NCBI GenBank assembly: GCA_964455395.1
Contig: CAYVWB010000056.1
Coordinates: forward strand, 1-29,579
DNA from: CAYVWB01 sp964455395
Lineage (GTDB): Bacteria > Desulfobacterota > Desulfovibrionia > Desulfovibrionales > Desulfovibrionaceae
Direction of reading: 5' to 3'
DNA length: 29,579 nucleotides
The position numbers and the translations under genes are program-made. Positions 24,582 to 29,579 of the stretch are shown piece by piece (positions within the stretch are counted from its first letter, which is position 1; each line of letters opens with the position of its first letter). A model generated the notes under the pieces. The model was not told the DNA's origin. It did not search any database and worked only from the letters and a program-made list of their open reading frames with translations.

Positions 24582-25619
24582 TCAGACGTGCGCCGCCAGC
24601 CGGTCCATGTACCAGGCTGCGGTCCGGTTCAGACCCTCGGCCACGTCCACTGACGGGTTGAAACCCAGCAGGACCCGCGCCTTGTCCACGCACGCCAGGG
24701 AGTGGCGCACATCGCCCGGCCGGAAGGGGCCGTGCTCCGGCGTCAACGACGCCGCCTCGGGAAAGCGTTGCGCCACGGCTTCGCGTATCCACCAGAACAG
24801 CTCGTTGAGCGAAGTGCTGCGCCCGCACGCAATGTTGTAGACCTGTCCCGCCGCAGCGACGTTGCTGCAGCTGCTGGCCAGCAGGTTGGCGGCCACCACG
24901 TTGTCCACGTAGCAGAAATCGCGGGTGGTCTCCCCGTCGCCGTGAATGCGCGGTCGTTCGCCTTGAATGAGCGTCGCGAACCACGCCGGGATGACTGCAG
25001 CGTAGGCGCCGTGAGGGTCCTGCCGCGGCCCGAAGACGTTGAAGTAGCGCAAGCCCACGGTGCGCATCCCGTGGAGCGCGCTGAAGACCTGCGCGTAGAG
25101 CTCGTTGGCGAGCTTGGTGACGGCGTAGGGGGAGAGCAACACCCCCGCGTGGCGCTCCACTTTGGGGGATTCGGCGTTGTCCCCATAGACCGCGCTGGAG
25201 GCGGCGTAGACGAAGGTCTGCACGCCAGCGGTCCGGCTCGCGAGGAGCACGCGCAAAAACCCCGTGAGGTTCGCTTCGTGCGCGGCCAGGGGGTCGTCGA
25301 TGGAGAGCGGCACGGAGCCGAGCGCCGCCTGATGCAGGGTGACCCGAACGCCTTCACACGCCTGCGCGCACACCGCGGAATCGCAGATGTCCCCACGGAT
25401 GAGTTCGAAACGCGACCACAATGTGGGACCGACAAGCCGGCGGACCTCTTCCAGATTCTCCAGCCGGCCTGTGGAGAAGTTGTCCACCCCCACTACCTCC
25501 TGCCCCAGCATCAGCAACCGTTGCAGCAGGTTGGAGCCGATGAACCCCGCCACCCCCGTGACGAGCCATCGCGCTGGGTCTCGCTTCAGCCGCGTCTCCA
25601 GATCATTGAGCAACACCAT
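24582..25619 (-). CDS. pelX: UDP-N-acetylglucosamine 4-epimerase, PelX/WbpP-like
   Basis: This 345-residue extended short-chain dehydrogenase has the NAD-binding loop TGVAGFIGSNLLQ (residues 21-33). The Ser141/Ser142 catalytic site lies in ASSAVYGDN, and Tyr165-x3-Lys169 in LSPYAVTKLANELYA. GLRYFNVFGPRQDPHGAYAAVIP and DGETTRDFCYVDN are typical of WbpP/Gne-type enzymes that interconvert UDP-GlcNAc and UDP-GalNAc. PelX is an epimerase of this class found in some pel loci, so a supply role for PelF is inferred. It is the first gene of the pel transcript, with AAGGGGGG before the ATG at 25619. A 114-base gap separates it from the PelA-like gene and holds nothing clear apart from a small AGCGT/ACGCT hairpin. 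Confidence 0.85.
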   Translation of the reverse strand: MVLLNDLETRLKRDPARWLVTGVAGFIGSNLLQRLLMLGQEVVGVDNFSTGRLENLEEVRRLVGPTLWSRFELIRGDICDSAVCAQACEGVRVTLHQAALGSVPLSIDDPLAAHEANLTGFLRVLLASRTAGVQTFVYAASSAVYGDNAESPKVERHAGVLLSPYAVTKLANELYAQVFSALHGMRTVGLRYFNVFGPRQDPHGAYAAVIPAWFATLIQGERPRIHGDGETTRDFCYVDNVVAANLLASSCSNVAAAGQVYNIACGRSTSLNELFWWIREAVAQRFPEAASLTPEHGPFRPGDVRHSLACVDKARVLLGFNPSVDVAEGLNRTAAWYMDRLAAHV

Positions 25620-25680
25620 CGTTCCCCCCCTTGCAGGACAGTTCGCGTTATCCGTTGCGGCGGTCCCCGTCGTTCATGAA

Positions 25681-25715
25681 TCGCCCCCGATCGCCCCCGA
25701 TCGCCCCCGATCGCC
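25681..25715. repeat. 10-bp tandem repeat in the pelX leader
   Basis: The unit TCGCCCCCGA occurs three times head to tail, followed by half a unit (TCGCC). It lies 62 bases upstream of the pelX start. In the minus-strand transcript it reads TCGGGGGCGA, a G-rich run repeated at one helical turn. Exact identity of the copies suggests recent expansion by slippage. Confidence 0.85.
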
Positions 25716-26153
25716 TTCACGACAAGCCCGCTCCCCCCTCACGGCTCCCGCGGCGCGTCTCACAAGAGCACATCCTGCGAAACCTACACGAAAGCATACC
25801 CGAAACTACACACAGCCAACCATCTTCTACTCATGCAAATGCATTTTGATTATTTCTCATCAAACTCATCTCGATGTCAACAGCCCTTCTTGATAGCAAA
25901 AAATTATACCTGAAAGAAAAGTATAGCGGCCTTGTCCGTACTTTCATGGTTTGTTTCGGTAAAATCTTTTTGCGCCCCTCGACCGACGAGACCGTTGTCC
26001 GAAAAAACGCACAAAGCCTCCCCGGCGATGCGTGGATTGTTCTCGAAACGCCTTGAAGCGCCAGTTCATGAGCAATCGCTCACCTACTTGGCCATGCTTT
26101 CGCGAGCCGCAGCCCGGGAGGCGATCACGCCGGAGTCATGGACGTTTCAAACC
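25716..26153. other. A+T-rich non-coding region upstream of the pel operon
   Basis: From about 25760 to 26060 the bases are visibly A+T-richer than the surrounding genes (for example, GCAAAAAATTATACCTG near 25900). No gene in any frame is convincing. A 60-codon plus-strand frame at 25874-26056 has no ribosome site. The minus-strand pel promoter candidate lies within. The rest, to the dsbD terminator, shows no repeat or RNA motif that I can support. Confidence 0.5.
25852..25880 (-). promoter_or_regulatory. Possible sigma-70 promoter for the pel operon
   Basis: Reading the minus strand, a perfect TTGACA lies at 25880-25875. The hexamer 17 bases on is AGAAAT (25857-25852), a poor -10; AATAAT, a better match, comes at 20 bases. 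A perfect TATAAT at 25908-25903 has no matching -35. ATGCAAATGCAT (25833-25844), an inverted repeat with a 2-base centre, lies just downstream where transcription would begin. Start to pelX would be a leader of about 220 bases. The promoter is plausible but not secure. Confidence 0.35.
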
Positions 26154-26191
26154 AAAAAGGGGAAGCCCTTGCCGGAGCAAGGCGCTTCCCC
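26154..26191 (-). terminator. Intrinsic terminator of the dsbD transcript
   Basis: Outer arms GGGGAAGC (26159-26166) and GCTTCCCC (26184-26191) and inner arms CCTTGC/GCAAGG form one long hairpin with a CGGA loop and a single unpaired C. On the minus strand it is followed by TTTTT (26158-26154). It lies 170 bases after the dsbD stop and insulates the pel promoter region from dsbD transcription. Confidence 0.85.
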
Positions 26192-26240
26192 ATACGCATT
26201 CACGGGGCGTGTGATCTGCAGAATCAAGTGGAGGATGAAC

Positions 26241-26264
26241 GCATCATCGGTCCATGGACGATGC
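26241..26264. repeat. Palindromic element downstream of dsbD
   Basis: The perfect palindrome GTCCATGGAC (26250-26259) is flanked by GCATC and GATGC, giving a 24-base hairpin-forming element in the dsbD 3' untranslated region. There is no T-tract, so it is not itself a terminator. The remainder of 26192-26360 shows only a short GCAGT iteration near 26268. Confidence 0.4.
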
Positions 26265-26360
26265 GCTTGCAGTGCAGTGCAGACACACGCGCGCGTTTTT
26301 AGCCGCCATGCAAGGCGTCCACGTTCGAGATGCTTCAGCTTGCCGCAGCGGAACGGCGCT

Positions 26361-28241
26361 CTAGAGTCCTCCCTCGCCGGCGATGCGTTCCAGAACCGTC
26401 TCCATGGCCTGCTCGCCGAACATGTCGCGGAAGACGTAGGGTCGGTTCGCGTCATCCCCTGCCGGGAACACCGCCACTGTGGGGATGGATTTGCTCTCCA
26501 GGGCATCCAGCAGGGCCATGCGGTCCGGCTCATGGTGGGTCAGGTCCACCTTGATGAATGTGACGCCATAGACCTCGCTCCAGCGCTCCAGGTTCGTTTC
26601 CCGCAGGGTGGTGGCTTCCAGGGCTTTGCAGTTGGGACACCAGTCCGCGGTGAAGTCCAGGGCCATCGTGGTTTCGCCCAGGTCGCGGCGGAAGGCGGCG
26701 GCGTCGAACTCCCGCCAGTGCGTCGTCGGCGTCGGGGGGAAGACCGCCCACGCCAACGCCGCCCCGGCCACGGCGAGGGCCGCCAGCCGCACTGTGAAGA
26801 GCCGCGCGCGGCAGTCGTTCAAGGTGGTCCACTTGCCCCACATCCACGCGGCGAAGCCTACCGCCCAGATGGCGACAAGCGCCCGGGTGGCCATGCTTTC
26901 CGAAAGGATGGAGAGCAGATAGATGCAAGCCGCCATGAGGAAGAAGCCCACCACGCGCTCCAGATGCACCGTCCACGCCCCGGGCTTGGGGAAGAACCGC
27001 ACCAGCGAAGGCCGCAGCGCCATGGCGAGGTAGGGCAGACTCATCCCCAGACCGATGGCCACGAACACCGTCACCACCACCAGGGGGCCGCGCTGCAGCA
27101 CCCAGCCCAGCACTCCTCCCAGCAGGGGACCGCTGCATGGCGTGGCCAGCAACGTGGCCACCAGTCCCGTGGCGAAGGCCTGTGCGCGAGGGCTGCCGGT
27201 CGTGTGGTTGGCGCCTTTCAAATCGATGATGGGCAGATCGTACACCCCGAAGAGCGACAGCCCCAGCCCGAACATGAGCGCCGCCAGCAGCAGCACCAGT
27301 TGCTGACTCTGGAAAAGTTCCCCCCAGGCCATGTCCGCCGTGGCCAACACCGCGCCCAGCAACGCGAAATAGACGAGAATTCCCAACGCGAAGAAGACGT
27401 TGTGTTCCCGAAACAGCGAACTCTTGCGGCCGGCTTCCTCCACAGAAGAGACCGCCACCAGCGAGGAAAGCTTGAGACTTACCACAGGCAACACGCATGG
27501 CATGACATTGAGGATGAGCCCGGCCAGCACGCCGAAGAGCAACGCCTTGGCCAACGACCCCACTTCCAGCGCCGGGGCCACGAACTGCGGCGTGAAGCGC
27601 CAATCCTCCGCCGAAGTCGCGTCCTCCGGAGCCTTCGGCGCGTCAGGCGCGGCCTGCGTGACCGCCGCGTCTGCTTGCGGAACCGCCACGGCGTCGCGCA
27701 GGGGCCACCAGGCTTCTTCCTCGATGGGCGACGCCGCGTGTAGGCTGAGGGCGACGTCCACGGCGCGGTTGATGGGAAAACACGCCGCCTTGGTGCAGCT
27801 CAGGCCGCGCAGCATCCCGGAGAGGACGAGCTCCCCTTCCGGTGGAGCCTCCAGCATCACGAGGATGGGCGCAGGCTCGGCGATGGCGTTCACCGTCATG
27901 GAGGGATCGAAGGCGTCCGGTCGGGGGACCCCCGGGGGGTAACGCACTTCCCCCACTCGCGCGGGCGGCTCCGCTGTGACGTCGAGCTCCAGGGGCAACC
28001 CCGTCTCGCCGGGGTCGCGGGCGTAGGCGTACGCGTCTTCCTCCGGGAGGAGCCACAGCACGGCGGCGTAAGGATGGGCCGCGCCTTCGGGCATGGCGTG
28101 GAGTTCCCAGCGTGATTCGAGGGGAGCGGCGTCGCCGCCAGCGGTGAAGGCGGCTGAACTCCCGCAGCCGAACACGAGCAGGATCGCCGCACACACCAAA
28201 ACCAGCCGGCTGGCGCGCCGGTACGGAAGGAGTTCCGTCAC
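26361..28241 (-). CDS. dsbD: DsbD-type thiol:disulfide interchange protein
   Basis: This 626-residue inner-membrane protein carries electrons from cytoplasmic thioredoxin to the periplasm. The N-terminal periplasmic domain has a cysteine pair (Cys149 and Cys154 in LSCTKAACFPIN). The eight-helix CcdA-like core has its two redox cysteines in LNVMPCVLPVV (Cys249) and LATPCSGPLLGG (Cys369). The C-terminal thioredoxin domain has WCPNC (Cys535, Cys538), unlike the WCVAC of E. coli. A signal segment with FGCGSS (Cys26) may be lipidated, but Phe at -2 is unusual. The start is GTG at 28241, within AATGTGACG; the ATG two bases earlier runs straight into a stop. GGAG lies seven bases before the GTG. The gene is alone and is followed by an intrinsic terminator. 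Confidence 0.9.
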   Translation of the reverse strand: MTELLPYRRASRLVLVCAAILLVFGCGSSAAFTAGGDAAPLESRWELHAMPEGAAHPYAAVLWLLPEEDAYAYARDPGETGLPLELDVTAEPPARVGEVRYPPGVPRPDAFDPSMTVNAIAEPAPILVMLEAPPEGELVLSGMLRGLSCTKAACFPINRAVDVALSLHAASPIEEEAWWPLRDAVAVPQADAAVTQAAPDAPKAPEDATSAEDWRFTPQFVAPALEVGSLAKALLFGVLAGLILNVMPCVLPVVSLKLSSLVAVSSVEEAGRKSSLFREHNVFFALGILVYFALLGAVLATADMAWGELFQSQQLVLLLAALMFGLGLSLFGVYDLPIIDLKGANHTTGSPRAQAFATGLVATLLATPCSGPLLGGVLGWVLQRGPLVVVTVFVAIGLGMSLPYLAMALRPSLVRFFPKPGAWTVHLERVVGFFLMAACIYLLSILSESMATRALVAIWAVGFAAWMWGKWTTLNDCRARLFTVRLAALAVAGAALAWAVFPPTPTTHWREFDAAAFRRDLGETTMALDFTADWCPNCKALEATTLRETNLERWSEVYGVTFIKVDLTHHEPDRMALLDALESKSIPTVAVFPAGDDANRPYVFRDMFGEQAMETVLERIAGEGGL

Positions 28242-28269
28242 ATTGATTCTCCAGAAAGCTGAAAAGCGC

Positions 28270-28298
28270 TTGACATCACCATACCTCTCCCGTAGAAG
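28270..28298 (+). promoter_or_regulatory. Sigma-70 promoter of the tRNA-Lys gene
   Basis: A perfect -35 TTGACA (28270-28275), a 17-base spacer and the -10-like TAGAAG (28293-28298) lie about 60 bases upstream of the tRNA. Transcription would begin near 28305. A short hairpin (CTGCG/CGCAG, near 28323) sits in the leader that is removed when the tRNA 5' end is made. The same stretch must hold the dsbD promoter on the other strand, which I cannot place. Confidence 0.65.
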
Positions 28299-28359
28299 GA
28301 TCGCCTGCTTCGGGGGCCGACCCTGCGCAACGCAGCGGCGCCTGAAGCGAGACGCCCGG

Positions 28360-28435
28360 GGGTCATTAGCTCAATTGGTAGAGCAGCGGACTCTTAATCC
28401 GTTGGTTCAAGGTTCGAGTCCTTGATGGCCCACCA
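28360..28435 (+). tRNA. tRNA-Lys (anticodon CTT)
   Basis: This 76-base cloverleaf pairs GGGTCAT with ATGGCCC in the acceptor stem, with one G-U pair. D-arm GCTC...GAGC, anticodon loop CTCTTAA, and T-arm with GGTTCGAGTCC are all present. The anticodon CTT decodes AAG. The CCA end is coded in the gene. It is transcribed alone from its own promoter and followed closely by a terminator. Confidence 0.97.
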
Positions 28436-28443
28436 GCAATTCC

Positions 28444-28475
28444 AAGGGTTTACATGCAAATGTAGACCCTTTTTT
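28444..28475 (+). terminator. Intrinsic terminator of tRNA-Lys
   Basis: Ten-base arms GGGTTTACAT (28446-28455) and ATGTAGACCC (28460-28469) enclose a GCAA tetraloop and are followed by six T. The arms pair fully apart from one G-U. It begins 8 bases after the CCA end. Confidence 0.92.
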
Positions 28476-28546
28476 CAGGACCGGCGGCGGAGAGGCGACG
28501 TGCAAGGCGCCACTTTCTCGCTCGCGATGGTCCATCGGACAAGCCA

Positions 28547-28576
28547 GGGACTTGCGAACATTCGCGAGTCCCTTTT
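28547..28576 (+). terminator. Second plus-strand intrinsic terminator without an obvious gene
   Basis: Arms GGGACTTGCGAA (28547-28558) and TTCGCGAGTCCC (28561-28572) enclose a 2-base CA between 12 pairs (the real loop would open the last A-T pair). TTTT follows. It lies 71 bases after the tRNA terminator with no plus-strand gene between. It may be a backup terminator or the end of a small RNA. Confidence 0.7.
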
Positions 28577-28581
28577 CTGTT

Positions 28582-28611
28582 GGACGAGGGGGTATTGTCC
28601 ACCCCCTGTCC
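28582..28611. repeat. Strong GC hairpin downstream of the terminators
   Basis: GGAC (28582-28585) plus GGGGGT (28588-28593) pair with ACCCCC (28601-28606) plus GTCC (28608-28611) around a 7-base loop. No T-tract follows on either strand. It may end transcripts of the glycosyltransferase gene that arrives from the right, 215 bases away. From 28612 to 28825 I see nothing else. Confidence 0.45.
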
Positions 28612-28825
28612 GCCTTGTTGTAAGGACGGGAGCGGAGGCTTGCGCCGCCACCCCGCCCCTTGCGATTCTCCCAGGTTCATCTCTGAAGAGTTACAAGGCG
28701 GCGTCCATGCGGTCAATAACGAGACGGACGGCATGCTACCCGCCGCGCCATCGCCCTCGCCAATGTCGTCGGGAGAATCCGTCCGTGCGCCGCTCCCGCA
28801 CTCGATCCCCACGCCGCCCTACTGT

Positions 28826-29579
28826 TCAGACGCCGCCGGCGCGGCGTTTCGCTTCCTGAAGATACGCCGACGCCATGGCCGCATGCTCCGCCGTTTCCGC
28901 GAAGTGGAGATACAACCGCCGCAGATAGCGCGCGCGCACCGACTCCACCGAGGCGAGGCGCTCGCGAGGCAACGCGGCGAGATCCATGCCGCGCAACCAG
29001 GCGTCCAGCGTCGCGGCGCGGTGGGTGAGCCGGTGGCCCTGATCCGCGTCCACGGCCGCCAGTCCCGCCGCCGCCACGCGCCGCCGCAGGGAATCGTCAG
29101 CCAGCAGCATGCGGATCATGGCGGCTGCGGCGGCCACGTCGCCGGATGGATAGGTGAAGAGCGTCTCCCCGGGGGTGAAGAGGTCCGTGAGGCCATGGCC
29201 CACCAGCGGCGTCAACAGACACGCTCCGCAGCCCAACGCTTCGAAGACGCGGAAGTTCAGGTCGCCGTGCTCGGAGACGTTGAGGACCACCTTCGCCTGG
29301 GGAAAGAGTTCCCAGTAGGGCCCCCGCGTCACATGGAGGATCGCCTCGCCCAGTTCCTGTTGCAGTTCCCGAAGGAAGCGGTGACGCGCCGGCGTACGGA
29401 CCGGGTCGTTGGTGCCGACAAAAAGCGCCTCCCACTGCGGCGGCCGGGAGGGAGGCGCCGGGTCCTGCCGGGACCGCCGCGCGCACAAGGGCAGCCAGCG
29501 CAACCGCTCGTCGGGCAGGCGCAGTCCCCTGAAGGCGGGCGCATGGTCGCGCATGGCCACGGCGCAGAGGTCGAAGGCC
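28826..29579 (-). CDS. Glycosyltransferase (CgeB / GT4-like), C-terminal part
   Basis: The frame stays open to the right edge (FDLCAVAMRDHAPAF), so the N-terminal domain lies outside the window. About 250 residues are seen. They hold the C-terminal GT-B half: ALFVGTNDPVRTPARHRFL, ILHVTRGPYWELFPQAKVVL, and the nucleotide-sugar-binding segment SEHGDLNFRVFEALGCGACLLT followed by LTDLFTPGETLFTYPSGD. This form (glycosyl_trans_1_2) is common in CgeB-like transferases that add sugars to surface polysaccharides or flagellin. A GTG at 29560 could be read as a start but would cut the domain, so the gene is treated as partial. Its sugar and acceptor are not readable. It is too far from the pel operon to be assumed part of it. 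Confidence 0.8.
   Translation of the reverse strand, partial: AFDLCAVAMRDHAPAFRGLRLPDERLRWLPLCARRSRQDPAPPSRPPQWEALFVGTNDPVRTPARHRFLRELQQELGEAILHVTRGPYWELFPQAKVVLNVSEHGDLNFRVFEALGCGACLLTPLVGHGLTDLFTPGETLFTYPSGDVAAAAAMIRMLLADDSLRRRVAAAGLAAVDADQGHRLTHRAATLDAWLRGMDLAALPRERLASVESVRARYLRRLYLHFAETAEHAAMASAYLQEAKRRAGGV

Noticed and set aside
25681..25715. The short tandem repeat as a CRISPR array or plasmid iteron origin
   Set aside because: Units are 10 bases with no spacers, no cas or replication gene is near, and there is no A+T-rich unwinding element arranged with it.
25874..26056. A 60-codon plus-strand frame with fairly protein-like composition in the A+T-rich region
   Set aside because: No ribosome site, no promoter placed for it and no recognisable family; it overlaps the probable pel promoter. 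It deserves only a conservation check.
28360..28435. tRNA-Lys as an attachment site for an integrated element
   Set aside because: No integrase gene and no repeat of the tRNA 3' end are visible on either side within the window.
28450..28812. A 120-codon minus-strand frame between the glycosyltransferase and the tRNA
   Set aside because: It runs through two strong hairpins, including terminators of the other strand, and its residues show no family pattern.

Overview
The window is high-GC, densely packed bacterial chromosome with mostly minus-strand genes, many joined by 4-base ATGA overlaps. The oxygen-independent (cbi-type) cobalamin route (CbiD, a CbiE-CbiT fusion, CbiC, CbiA), the DUF493 and DUF445 proteins, a Pel exopolysaccharide locus and a DsbD-type protein suggest an anaerobic or microaerophilic Gram-negative. 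A member of the Desulfovibrionales or a relative is my best guess. That is an inference from gene content; no rRNA or other taxonomic marker is present.

Layout. (1) 1-6993, minus strand: a corrin-ring operon reading small unknown protein > DUF493 protein > cbiA > cbiC > FUSC-family membrane protein > cbiD > cbiET > cbiF (cut by the window edge). The membrane protein is locked into the operon by overlaps at or near both ends. (2) 7073-7699, plus strand: a divergent DUF445 membrane protein. (3) 7888-11977, minus: a carbohydrate-type sulfotransferase, a doubtful small ORF that covers a 30-bp degenerate tandem repeat, and a large sensor histidine kinase with a Thi5/NMT1-like periplasmic domain. 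(4) 12110-25619, minus: a Pel biosynthesis operon reading pelX-like epimerase > PelA-like deacetylase > PelB-like TPR protein > small periplasmic TPR protein > pelD > pelE > pelF > pelG > separate GH114/PelA-hydrolase-like exported protein. (5) 25620-26360: a long intergenic region, visibly richer in A+T than its surroundings. It holds the probable pel promoter, a 10-bp tandem repeat in the leader, and the dsbD terminator. (6) 26361-28241, minus: dsbD-like gene. (7) 28270-28611, plus: a tRNA-Lys(CTT) gene with its promoter and terminator, followed by two more hairpins. (8) 28826-29579, minus: the C-terminal part of a glycosyltransferase that runs off the window.

How the genes work together. 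In the inferred Pel pathway PelX converts UDP-GlcNAc to UDP-GalNAc. PelF polymerises the sugar in the cytoplasm and PelG, with PelD and PelE, moves it across the inner membrane, gated by c-di-GMP bound to PelD. The PelA-like protein deacetylates the chain in the periplasm, and the TPR proteins guide it outward. Compared with the Pseudomonas pattern, the hydrolase part of PelA is a separate gene, PelB lacks its C-terminal outer-membrane barrel, and no PelC is visible. This rearranged Pel machine is the most interesting system in the window. Other points worth a look are the FUSC protein inside the cobalamin operon, the histidine kinase without a partner regulator, and two unusual short tandem repeats.
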